In this document: one piece after another, positions 7,147 through 14,736 of the stretch | Layout: every line of letters starts with the position of its first letter | How positions within the stretch are numbered: the first letter of the stretch is position 1 | Assembly: GCA_900544395.1 (NCBI GenBank) | Contig: UQVC01000035.1 | Coordinates: 1 to 23,990 of the forward strand | Origin: an uncultured Ruminococcus sp. | Lineage (GTDB): Bacteria > Bacillota > Clostridia > Lachnospirales > Lachnospiraceae | Direction of reading: 5' to 3' | Length of the DNA: 23,990 nucleotides | Position numbers and translations under genes: made by a program | Notes under the pieces: generated by a model | Database searches by the model: none | What the model was told of the DNA's origin: nothing | The model's input: the letters and a program-made list of their open reading frames with translations, nothing else

Positions 7147-8079
7147 TTAAGCATGAATGATAGTTCCGGTCTTACCCTTAAGTGCGTCATTGATCTTATC
7201 GTAAGAAGTGATCAGAGCGGTGCGTCCCTCTCTCTCATCTACGAAGTCAACGGCTGCCTGGAACTTCGGAAGCATATTGTAAACTCCAAAATGTCCCTGT
7301 TCCATATATTCTTTCGCCTGTGCAGCTGAGATCTTTCCCAGTTTTTCTTCGTTGTCTTTTCCAAGATTGATACATACTTGCTCCACACTGGTCAGGATGA
7401 TCAGCTGATCTGCATTGACTCCTTCTGCAAGTTTTCCGGCAGTCAGGTCTTTTTCAATCACAGCGCTGGCACCTTTTAAGTGGTTGTCCTGTTCCAGTAC
7501 CGGGATTCCGCCGCCGCCTGCAGCGATCACGACCTGGTCTGCATCCAGAAGTGCTTTGACTGCATCCAGTTCTACGATTTTCACAGGATGTGGTGCGGAA
7601 ACAACTCTTCGGAAGCCTTTTCCTGCTTCTTCGATCACATAGTTTCCTTTTTTACGCTCCTCATTGGCCTCTTCCGCACTCATGTAACGGCCGAGTACTT
7701 TGGTCGGTGTGTAGAACGCTTCGTCATATGGATCAACGATCACCTGTGTCAGAACAGTGCTGACTGTGCGGTAGATTCCGCGGTTCATCAATTCCTCCCG
7801 GATCCCATTCTGCAGGTCGTATCCGATATATCCCTGGCTCATAGCGGAGCATACAGACATCGGTGCAGCGGTATAATTTTCATGACGCTGTCCGAATTCG
7901 TTCATAGCAGTGTGGATCATCCCAACCTGTGGTGCATTGCTGTGTGTGATCGCAACCTGAAATCCGGCTTCAATTAAATCCGCAATTACTTTTGCTGTAT
8001 TTTTTACTGCGACTTTCTGTTCCGGTAATGTAGTACCCAGAGCACGATGTCCCAGTGCAACGACAACTCTTTTTTTCAT
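7147..8079 (-). CDS. arcC: Carbamate kinase-like amino-acid kinase, divergent motifs
   Basis: A 310-residue cytosolic protein, the usual length for carbamate kinase. It makes ATP from carbamoyl phosphate and ADP. ATG 8079 was chosen because GAAAGGG lies 8 bases upstream. ATG 8085 is only two bases from that site. Family features include VSTVLTQVIVDPYDEAF, IAAGGGGIPV, SAVIEKDLTAGKLA, LIILTSVEQV and NMLPKFQAAVDF. Two normally strict nucleotide/phosphate loops differ: the usual GGNAL is GHRAL (10-14), and the usual THGNGPQVG is THSNAPQVG (45-53). The gene stands alone, without arginine deiminase, ornithine carbamoyltransferase or purine/xanthine-degradation genes, and has its own promoter and terminator. 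It is either a specialised carbamate kinase subfamily or a relative with another substrate. The symbol reflects family only. Confidence 0.8.
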   Translation of the reverse strand: MKKRVVVALGHRALGTTLPEQKVAVKNTAKVIADLIEAGFQVAITHSNAPQVGMIHTAMNEFGQRHENYTAAPMSVCSAMSQGYIGYDLQNGIREELMNRGIYRTVSTVLTQVIVDPYDEAFYTPTKVLGRYMSAEEANEERKKGNYVIEEAGKGFRRVVSAPHPVKIVELDAVKALLDADQVVIAAGGGGIPVLEQDNHLKGASAVIEKDLTAGKLAEGVNADQLIILTSVEQVCINLGKDNEEKLGKISAAQAKEYMEQGHFGVYNMLPKFQAAVDFVDEREGRTALITSYDKINDALKGKTGTIIHA

Positions 8080-8116
8080 AGTCATATCCCTTTCGTTAAA
8101 TAATTGTGATGAGTAA

Positions 8117-8145
8117 ATTATATTATTTTTATTTCCAAAAATCAA
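8117..8145 (-). promoter_or_regulatory. Sigma-A-type promoter of the carbamate kinase gene
   Basis: On the minus strand, TTGATT (8145-8140) and a perfect TATAAT (8122-8117) are separated by 17 bases. The -10 box ends 37 bases before the chosen start at 8079. This supports the shorter protein over a longer reading frame that would begin upstream of the promoter at 8187. Confidence 0.8.
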
Positions 8146-8170
8146 CGATATTCCGGGTGGAAATTGTGGA

Positions 8171-9739
8171 TTATTGATAAAAAGCAAATAATATATCCAG
8201 ACAGAGCAGCATTCCCAGCAAAATGCAGATGCACATCAGAAACCAGTCTGGAACTTTGTGGATCAGGCGCTTCCATTTGGGAGCAATGAAATAGACACTG
8301 GCACATCCGATCAGTCCAAGAAACATGGCATCTGCGAGAAAGGACGGGAGCAGAACGGGCTGGAAATACTCAGACCATTTCCAGGAATCGGAATGCCAGA
8401 TCAGCTGTGTCATAAAGTCTGAAAAATAGCCGATTACGGAGTATAACAATCCGTTCAGGAGAAACGTAGCGATTGGACTGGAAGTAAATCTTCTCAATAA
8501 TATTACGCTGAGAACGCCACAGATTCCATACAAAGGAATCCAGGGGCCGAACAGGATACTTCGATTGAGGAATATGCCTTCCTGTGTCAGATAACTCAGG
8601 GTTTCCAACATCCATCCTAATGTGGAAAAGAGGAAAAACAGAGAAGTCAGGAGGAGACCGGAATAGGCTTCCTTCGGTTGAAGCGGAGGCTGTACGGCAC
8701 GCTTTGGCGGCTGGACAGAGTATAAAAACACAGGATATTGTCGGGGTTCAAAATAAGCGATTTTCGTATAAGGCCCTTCGGAATCATCATAAAGTGCCTT
8801 GCGGATCAGCAGTTCGTCATCGGAGAGCTCCTGCTCCAGTAATGGGTCATTTAGCAATTCATAATGGAGATTGCGTGAGCGAATATAATTTTTGCGGAGC
8901 TCCATATAGAATTCGGCATCGGCTGCCATGCGGTATGGATTGACAAAAAGAAAATCCAGGATCCCGAAAGTCAGCAGCGACAGAAGGCTCCAGCCCCAAA
9001 AGGAAAGATGAAGGCAAAACAGCCGCCATTTATTTCCGTGCATCATCCGGCGGGATAAAAGAAATGCTTCTTTTCGCTGAAGAGTTGGATTTTCTGCCAG
9101 AAGGAATGGAATCAGACTGTATTCATACTTTTTGATCACGCCGCCGATGATCGTAAGGTTCCAAAGTCCCTGGAAAATAGCGCGGCAAGTCATGATCAGA
9201 GCCGGTCTTATGAAATAGTTTAGTTTATAAAGAAAAAAGATTTTTCCGGTCATTGTTCTCTGGTAAGTTCTGGTTTCCAGGAAAAAGCGTGCTTCTCCGA
9301 TCAAAAGGACATTTTGAATGAAGATCGCATAGAGAGCAGATAAAGCAATTCCCAGAAGAAAGAAGAAAAACGGCAGTGACAGCGGATTGTGGAACAATTC
9401 ATTGACGGCTCTTAAAATGCTGAAAATAACGGACTTTCCGCTGGTATAAAGATCAAATATATGCTCCAGAATATTCGCGGCAGGTGTGTCAGAAACGTGA
9501 ATCTGAAACAAATGGTGTATGGTATCTGCAGCAATATCGGAACTGGAAGCATCTGAAAAATTGTGGTGCGTCTGGATAAATGCGGTCTGTAGTCCGGGAC
9601 GGAACTGACGCAGGATCAGAGTGGAAGAAGCAAAGGTCGTGGTCAGAAGGGCGGCCAGAAAACAGACAGAGACCATCCTTTGATAATTGGTTTTTAAAAT
9701 TTTTTTAGCCCTCAGTTTTAACTGTTTTCTTGTCTGCAT
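8171..9739 (-). CDS. DUF975 membrane protein fused to a CmpB-like (putative ABC permease) domain
   Basis: A 522-residue polytopic membrane protein. ATG 9739 was chosen because MQTRKQLKLRAKKILKTNY is the normal DUF975 start. A longer frame from 9823 would run through the consensus promoter at 9774-9802. Residues 1 to about 290 are DUF975-like, with the hallmark SRRMMHGNKWRLFCLHLSFWGW. The middle (about 290-365) is hydrophilic. From about 365, FFLFSTLGWMLETLSY and LFGPWIPLYGICGVL match the CmpB/putative ABC-transporter type IV domain. DUF975 proteins and CmpB proteins are usually separate and both lack known function. The fusion suggests they cooperate in the membrane. The gene diverges from the heterodimeric exporter and has its own consensus promoter. 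Confidence 0.8.
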   Translation of the reverse strand: MQTRKQLKLRAKKILKTNYQRMVSVCFLAALLTTTFASSTLILRQFRPGLQTAFIQTHHNFSDASSSDIAADTIHHLFQIHVSDTPAANILEHIFDLYTSGKSVIFSILRAVNELFHNPLSLPFFFFLLGIALSALYAIFIQNVLLIGEARFFLETRTYQRTMTGKIFFLYKLNYFIRPALIMTCRAIFQGLWNLTIIGGVIKKYEYSLIPFLLAENPTLQRKEAFLLSRRMMHGNKWRLFCLHLSFWGWSLLSLLTFGILDFLFVNPYRMAADAEFYMELRKNYIRSRNLHYELLNDPLLEQELSDDELLIRKALYDDSEGPYTKIAYFEPRQYPVFLYSVQPPKRAVQPPLQPKEAYSGLLLTSLFFLFSTLGWMLETLSYLTQEGIFLNRSILFGPWIPLYGICGVLSVILLRRFTSSPIATFLLNGLLYSVIGYFSDFMTQLIWHSDSWKWSEYFQPVLLPSFLADAMFLGLIGCASVYFIAPKWKRLIHKVPDWFLMCICILLGMLLCLDILFAFYQ

Positions 9740-9773
9740 GGCATCTGCCGCCTTTCGTTCCTTGATAGACCTT

Positions 9774-9802
9774 ATTATAGATGGTTCGGAGGTTACTGTC
9801 AA
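9774..9802 (-). promoter_or_regulatory. Consensus sigma-A promoter of the DUF975/CmpB gene
   Basis: On the minus strand a perfect TTGACA (9802-9797), a 17-base spacer, and a perfect TATAAT (9779-9774). It lies back to back with the promoter of the divergent ABC operon. Confidence 0.88.
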
Positions 9803-9816
9803 AGAGGATTTGCTTC

Positions 9817-9846
9817 TTGTCAACAGCCGCCTTTGTCTGCTAAAAT
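9817..9846 (+). promoter_or_regulatory. Promoter of the heterodimeric ABC exporter operon
   Basis: TTGTCA (9817-9822), an 18-base spacer, and TAAAAT (9841-9846), about 68 bases before the TTG start at 9915. The -35 box is only 14 bases from the divergent promoter's -35 box, so binding at one could affect the other. Confidence 0.65.
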
Positions 9847-9914
9847 TTAAAAGATAAGCCAGATCAGGGGAAAGCAGGATCTGGAATATTGGTTCTGAAA
9901 AGGGGGAGGAAACG

Positions 9915-11654
9915 TTGAGAAAATTGATTCCTTATTTAAAACATTATAAAAAGGAAAGTATCATTGGTCCACTGTTTAAACTGCTGGAGGCGGTATTTGA
10001 GCTGATCGTGCCGCTGATCACTGCCCGGATCATTGATGTGGGGATCCGGAATCAGGACAGTGCATATATTTGGAGAATGGCGGCAGTTTTAGTGGCGTTT
10101 GGCATACTGGGGCTGGTGTGCTCTTTACTTGCACAGTATTTTGCGGCAAAGGCGGCAGTGGGATTTGGGACGGAACTGCGACATGATCTGTTCAGCCATA
10201 TTGAACAGTTATCCTATGCAGCGATAGATAAGGCAGGAAGCGCCACATTGGTGGTTCGGATGACCAGTGATATCAATCAGGTTCAGGCCGGTGTGAATCT
10301 GGTGCTGCGGCTGTTTTTGCGTTCTCCGTTTATCGTAATAGGAGCGCTGGTCATGGCATTTACCATTAACGTGAAGATGGCGTTGATTTTTGTTGTTACA
10401 GTGCCGCTTCTGGCGCTTGTGATCTACAGCATTATGATCCTGACGATCCCGTTGTATAAAAAGGTCCAGAAAGCCCTGGATCAGGTGCTGGTATCTACAA
10501 GGGAGAATCTGGCAGGGATCCGTGTGATTCGTGCGTTTTGTACACAGAAAAAAGAGCAGGAAGAGTTTGATGCAAAAAGTGAAGCTTTGATGAAACTGCA
10601 GTTTCTGACCGGACGAATCTCTGCACTTTTGAATCCGGTAACGTATACGATCGTCAATGCGGGGATCATTGCGGTTGTCTGGTATGGAGGGGGACAGGTG
10701 TCCAAAGGGACTCTGACTCAGGGAGAAGTCATCGCACTGGTCAATTATATGTCTCAGATTCTTCTGGCACTGGTTGCATTGGCGAATCTGATCGTTTCTT
10801 TTACCAAAGCAGTGGCATCTGCGGCACGGTTGAATGAAGTGTTTGCACTGGAATCAGAGCTTGCAGATGGAAATGTAGAGACGGGAAAAGAGAAAGAAAA
10901 AGTAGCGAAAGTCCGGATGGAGCATGTGACCTTCTGCTATCCGGGCAGTCAGGAGCCGGCTCTTTGGGATCTTTCTTTTACAGCAAATGTGGGAGAGACA
11001 ATTGGGATTATCGGAGGAACGGGCTCCGGAAAAACAACGCTGGTGAATCTGATTCCGCGTTTTTATGATGTGACAGAGGGAAAAATAGAAGTTGATGGAA
11101 TAGAAATTTCAGATTATAAGATGGAAAATCTGCGGAAACAAATCGGAATCGTTCCGCAGAAAGCAGCGCTGTTTTCCGGTACGATCAGAAGTAATCTGGA
11201 GATGGGAAAGGAGCAGGCTTCGGAACAGGAGATGTATGCCGCACTGAAAATTGCACAGGCGTTGGAATTTGTAGAGGAAAAGCCGAAAAAATTAGATGCA
11301 CCTGTCAGTGAGGGCGGCAAGAATCTGTCCGGCGGACAAAGGCAGCGTTTGACAATTGCAAGGGCCCTTGTCAAGGATCCGGAAATCTTGATCTTAGACG
11401 ACAGTGCATCTGCACTCGATTTCGCAACAGAGGCAGCTCTTCGCAGAGCCCTTCTGGAAGATTCGAAAAACAGAACCGTATTCTGGGTATCCCAGAGAGC
11501 CTCTTCGATCATGCATGCAGACCGGATCCTGGTTTTAGATGACGGAAAGCTGGCGGGCTGCGGCACCCATGAGGAATTGTTGGAAACATGCAGCGTATAT
11601 CAGGAAATCTGCCGGTCTCAGTTTTCAAAGGAGGAGGGAGTTCATCATGCATAG
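9915..11654 (+). CDS. Heterodimeric ABC exporter, degenerate-site subunit
   Basis: A 579-residue half-transporter starting at TTG 9915 behind a strong AGGGGGAGG 7 bases upstream. Residues about 15-305 are the six-helix exporter domain. The ATPase domain follows: Walker A GGTGSGKT (367-374), Q-loop VPQKA (413-417), signature LSGGQ (471-475), Walker B LILDD (492-496). Two catalytic positions are changed: the usual glutamate after Walker B is Asp496, and the H-loop histidine is Gln527 (WVSQRASS). This is the pattern of the non-hydrolysing subunit in heterodimeric exporters such as TM287/288, LmrCD and BmrCD. Its LSGGQ is intact and would complete the active site of the partner. The next gene overlaps its end by 8 bases, which points to coupled translation. 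Exported substrates, such as drugs or lipids, cannot be inferred. Confidence 0.92.
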   Translation: MRKLIPYLKHYKKESIIGPLFKLLEAVFELIVPLITARIIDVGIRNQDSAYIWRMAAVLVAFGILGLVCSLLAQYFAAKAAVGFGTELRHDLFSHIEQLSYAAIDKAGSATLVVRMTSDINQVQAGVNLVLRLFLRSPFIVIGALVMAFTINVKMALIFVVTVPLLALVIYSIMILTIPLYKKVQKALDQVLVSTRENLAGIRVIRAFCTQKKEQEEFDAKSEALMKLQFLTGRISALLNPVTYTIVNAGIIAVVWYGGGQVSKGTLTQGEVIALVNYMSQILLALVALANLIVSFTKAVASAARLNEVFALESELADGNVETGKEKEKVAKVRMEHVTFCYPGSQEPALWDLSFTANVGETIGIIGGTGSGKTTLVNLIPRFYDVTEGKIEVDGIEISDYKMENLRKQIGIVPQKAALFSGTIRSNLEMGKEQASEQEMYAALKIAQALEFVEEKPKKLDAPVSEGGKNLSGGQRQRLTIARALVKDPEILILDDSASALDFATEAALRRALLEDSKNRTVFWVSQRASSIMHADRILVLDDGKLAGCGTHEELLETCSVYQEICRSQFSKEEGVHHA

Positions 11655-13392
11655 AAAAAAAGAAGCGGTGTGGAAAAAAGTAATCTGGCTGATCCGTCCA
11701 TATCTGCATTTTTTCCTATTATCTTTGGTATTTGCGGTGATTTCAGCAGTACTGACCTTGTATGCACCGATTCTGATCGGAGATGCCATTGACCGGATTC
11801 TCGGAAAAGGGAATGTTGACTTTGAAGGGATTGGGGCAATTCTTTTGAAACTTGGCGGGATCATTCTGGTGACAAGTGTGGCACAGTGGCTGATGAACCT
11901 GTGCAATAATCATATCACCTACCGGGTGGTCAAAGATGTACGGACACAGGCATTTGCAAAACTGCAGAAGCTGCCGCTTCAATATGTGGACAGCCATGCA
12001 TATGGGGAGACGATCAGCAGGATTATTACGGATGTAGAGCAGTTTTCCGATGGACTACTGATGGGATTTACTCAGTTTTTTACGGGAGTAGTTACGATTT
12101 TTGGAACTTTGGTATTTATGCTGACGATCCATGTAAAGATTGCACTTGTGGTAATTTTGATCACACCGCTGTCCCTGTTTGTGGCAAGCTTTATTGCCAA
12201 AAGAACGTATACATTTTTTAAAGCACAGTCAGAAGCAAGAGCGAAGATGACCTCCCTGGTAGACGAAATGGTAGGAAATCAGAAAGTAGTACAGGCGTTT
12301 GGATACGGAAAACGGGCTGTAGATCAGTTCGATGCGGTCAATCAGCATTTGCAGAAGGTCAGTCTGCAGGCAATTTTCTTTTCGTCCATTACAAATCCAA
12401 GTACCCGGTTTGTCAATGGTCTGGTGTATACGGGAGTCAGCATTGTGGGAGCGTTTACTGCGATCAGCGGCGGGATTACCGTGGGGCAGCTGTCTTGTTT
12501 TTTAAGCTATGCAAACCAGTATACCAAGCCATTTAATGAGATTTCCGGTGTGGTGACAGAACTGCAGAATGCATTGGTATGCGCACGGCGTGTGTTTGAT
12601 TTTATCGAGGAACAATCAGAAGAACCAGATGCTCAAACTGCCATAGAATTAAAAGAGGCCGATGGGAGTATCTCTTTGGAGCATGTCAGCTTTTCTTATG
12701 ATCCGGACAGATCCTTGTTGCAAAATCTGAATCTGCAGGTCAGACCTGGACAGAAAATTGCAATTGTGGGACCTACCGGATGCGGTAAGACAACTTTGAT
12801 CAATCTGTTGATGCGGTTTTATGAGATTCAAAAGGGCGAGATCCGGATCAGTGGTACGGGGATCCGAAATATCACAAGAGACAGTCTGCGGACGAATTTT
12901 GGGATGGTTCTGCAAGAGACATGGCTGAAGGCAGGAACGATCGCGGAAAATATTGCATATGGAAAAGAAGGTGCCACAAGAGAAGAAATCGTTGCGGCAG
13001 CAAAGGCAGCTCATGCAGACGGGTTCATCCGGCGGATGGAGCATGGATATGATACGCAGATCCAGGAAGAAGGAGGCAACCTTTCCCAGGGACAGAAGCA
13101 GTTGTTGTGTATTGCGAGAGTGATGCTCAGACTTCCGGATATGCTGATCCTGGATGAAGCGACTTCTTCCATTGATACACGTACAGAAATGAAAATCCAG
13201 GAAGCGTTTCAGCACATGATGGAAGGTCGTACCAGTTTCATTGTGGCACACAGGCTTTCTACGATCCGGGAGGCGGATGTGATCCTTGTAATGAAAGAGG
13301 GAAATATCATAGAACAGGGAACACATGAAGAACTGCTGGAACAGGGTGGATTTTATAAAAAACTGTATGAAAGTCAGTTCGCGTCATTTTAA
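11647..13392 (+). CDS. Heterodimeric ABC exporter, catalytic-site subunit
   Basis: A 581-residue half-transporter. ATG 11647 was chosen because AAAGGAGGGAG lies just upstream and it overlaps the previous stop by 8 bases. An earlier in-frame TTG at 11539 would add unrelated residues. Six membrane helices lie in residues about 15-310. The ATPase domain has Walker A GPTGCGKT (375-382), Walker B LILDEATSS with catalytic Glu504, and His535 in IVAHRLSTI. The signature is altered to LSQGQ (479-483). Walker motifs here pair with the normal LSGGQ of the first subunit to make the working site. The altered LSQGQ faces the first subunit's defective Walker B, so both losses fall in the same ATP site. This confirms that the two genes encode one transporter. 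Confidence 0.92.
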   Translation: MHRKKEAVWKKVIWLIRPYLHFFLLSLVFAVISAVLTLYAPILIGDAIDRILGKGNVDFEGIGAILLKLGGIILVTSVAQWLMNLCNNHITYRVVKDVRTQAFAKLQKLPLQYVDSHAYGETISRIITDVEQFSDGLLMGFTQFFTGVVTIFGTLVFMLTIHVKIALVVILITPLSLFVASFIAKRTYTFFKAQSEARAKMTSLVDEMVGNQKVVQAFGYGKRAVDQFDAVNQHLQKVSLQAIFFSSITNPSTRFVNGLVYTGVSIVGAFTAISGGITVGQLSCFLSYANQYTKPFNEISGVVTELQNALVCARRVFDFIEEQSEEPDAQTAIELKEADGSISLEHVSFSYDPDRSLLQNLNLQVRPGQKIAIVGPTGCGKTTLINLLMRFYEIQKGEIRISGTGIRNITRDSLRTNFGMVLQETWLKAGTIAENIAYGKEGATREEIVAAAKAAHADGFIRRMEHGYDTQIQEEGGNLSQGQKQLLCIARVMLRLPDMLILDEATSSIDTRTEMKIQEAFQHMMEGRTSFIVAHRLSTIREADVILVMKEGNIIEQGTHEELLEQGGFYKKLYESQFASF

Positions 13393-13429
13393 AAACAGCT
13401 CGGGAAAATCAGGCATTTTCCCGAGCTGT
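13380..13429 (-). terminator. Intrinsic terminator overlapping the end of the DUF3783 gene
   Basis: A perfect 15-bp stem pairs 13395-13409 with 13415-13429 around a 5-base loop. On the minus strand it is followed by TTTTTAAAATG. The DUF3783 stop codon is at the hairpin loop and its last codons form one arm. On the plus strand the hairpin follows the ABC operon closely, but it lacks a T-run there. Confidence 0.8.
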
Positions 13430-13795
13430 CATGTATTCGTGTTCCCGTTTTAATTCTGCAAGGCAGTCTTTGGCAAGCCAGTGCTGATTGGTCGGCGTAA
13501 GGATCGCCTTGTACGGAAAAGGACCGGCCTTGCTTTTTTTCAGTGCAAGAAGTGCCTGATCCAGCTTCTGGCTGGAAAGACCGCAGAATACGATCATGGT
13601 GTCAGAAAGTTCTTCACCTTCATAAAGTTCTTCCGAAGGGGTCATATCCGGCACATTGGCCAGTACGCCAAGAGGCTGATTATAATCTTTGCGTGCGACA
13701 TGGCGGATGCGTACACGGAGCGGGAGCAGTGCCCGATCCAATTTCTTTTTGGTATCAGGATCTGCTATATGGAATAATAAAATACTTTCTCTCAT
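13409..13795 (-). CDS. DUF3783 domain-containing protein
   Basis: A 128-residue soluble protein beginning MRESILLFHIADPDTKKKL. The pattern (an N-terminal ILLF-x-hydrophobic strand, DTMIVFCGLSSQKLDQAL, then YKAILTPTNQHW and a charged helical tail LAELKREHEYM) matches the DUF3783 family of Clostridia as I recall it. The family has no known function. GGAGAT precedes the ATG. It lies between two plus-strand transporter operons, facing the first and diverging from the second. No signal peptide or membrane segment is seen. Confidence 0.75.
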   Translation of the reverse strand: MRESILLFHIADPDTKKKLDRALLPLRVRIRHVARKDYNQPLGVLANVPDMTPSEELYEGEELSDTMIVFCGLSSQKLDQALLALKKSKAGPFPYKAILTPTNQHWLAKDCLAELKREHEYMTARENA

Positions 13796-13877
13796 AAGAA
13801 TTGATCTCCAATCTTTCTTTTGAAGTTATTGTAATGGATTTTGCTTCAGAAAGAAAGGGGAGAATGGAAAAAATCTA

Positions 13878-13906
13878 TTGCTGGATGAAGAGAAAAGAAA
13901 TATAAT
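13878..13906 (+). promoter_or_regulatory. Promoter of the NatA/NatB-like operon
   Basis: A perfect TATAAT (13901-13906) with a weak -35, TTGCTG (13878-13883), at 17-base spacing. It lies 47 bases before the ATG at 13954. A weak -35 with a good -10 could indicate a need for an activator. Confidence 0.55.
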
Positions 13907-13953
13907 GACCGTATCAAAAGTATACAGGAATGGGAGAAGACGGGAGGAACGAT

Positions 13954-14736
13954 ATGATTGAGATCAAGAACCTGACCAAAACGTATAAGCTCAATAAAAA
14001 GCAGATGAAGGAGTCCAGGACTGCGAATCCCATCAAGACCGCGGTGGACGATTTGACACTGACGGCAAGAAAAGGTGAGATTTACGGTCTTTTGGGACCA
14101 AATGGGGCGGGAAAGACGACGACACTTCGCTGTATTTCCACGATCATCAAGCCTACCAGAGGTGAGATTTATGTGGATGGATGTGAAGTATCGAAAGAAC
14201 CGGGAAAAGTGAGAGAAAAGATTGGGTTTCTGACAGGAGATATTAAGTTGGATCCGCAGTTTTCCCCGGATTATATGTTTGACTTTTTCGGACAGATCCA
14301 CAAAGTAGAGAAAGAGAAGCTAAAAGAGCGCAAGGAAGAATTGTTTTCCTATTTTGGCATCAAGGATTTTGCACATAAGAAAATCAAAGAACTGTCAACC
14401 GGAATGGGGCAGAAAGCAGCCATTGCCGTGAGTCTGGTACATGACCCGGATATCATTATTTTTGATGAACCGACCAACGGACTGGATGTTGTGACAGCAA
14501 GAAGTGTGACGGATTATCTGAAGCGTCTGAAACAGGAAGGAAAGCTGGTCATTATTTCTACTCATATTATGTCCGAGGCAGAGAAGCTGTGTGATCGGAT
14601 CGGTGTGATCATCGATGGAAAAAAGGTGACGGAAGGCAGCCTGGAAGAAATCTTGAGAGAGACGCAGGCAGAGGATCTGGAGGATGCATTTTTTGAATTA
14701 TACAGACAGGTAAAAGGAGGCGGGGAGGATGAGTGA
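13954..14736 (+). CDS. ABC transporter ATP-binding protein, NatA-like
   Basis: A 260-residue cytosolic ATPase. ATG 13954 was chosen because GGGAGG lies 6-7 bases upstream. A longer start at 13930 has no better site. Walker A is GPNGAGKTT, Walker B DIIIFDEPTNGLD, and the H-loop ISTHIM. The signature is LSTGM rather than LSGGQ, a form common in NatA/CcmA-type exporters. The Q-loop position reads FLTGDIK rather than having a glutamine. An insertion between the first two strands (LNKKQMKESRTANP) is longer than usual. It works with the membrane protein encoded immediately downstream, with which it overlaps by 8 bases. NatAB of B. subtilis exports sodium, but related pairs move other ions, peptides or drugs, so the cargo here is undecided. 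Confidence 0.88.
   Translation: MIEIKNLTKTYKLNKKQMKESRTANPIKTAVDDLTLTARKGEIYGLLGPNGAGKTTTLRCISTIIKPTRGEIYVDGCEVSKEPGKVREKIGFLTGDIKLDPQFSPDYMFDFFGQIHKVEKEKLKERKEELFSYFGIKDFAHKKIKELSTGMGQKAAIAVSLVHDPDIIIFDEPTNGLDVVTARSVTDYLKRLKQEGKLVIISTHIMSEAEKLCDRIGVIIDGKKVTEGSLEEILRETQAEDLEDAFFELYRQVKGGGEDE

Noticed and set aside
8084..8187. Longer carbamate kinase N-terminus from 8187
   Set aside because: It would run upstream through the mapped promoter boxes at 8117-8145 and overlap the neighbouring gene. The family start is at 8079.
12649..13326. Long open frame (225 codons) on the minus strand
   Set aside because: It lies wholly within the ATPase domain of the ABC exporter gene and has no family signature. 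It is a codon-bias shadow.
13904..13960. Short leader ORF (MTVSKVYRNG...) overlapping the NatA-like start
   Set aside because: Its ATG overlaps the end of the TATAAT -10 box, so it would not be in the transcript from that promoter. No ribosome site is seen.
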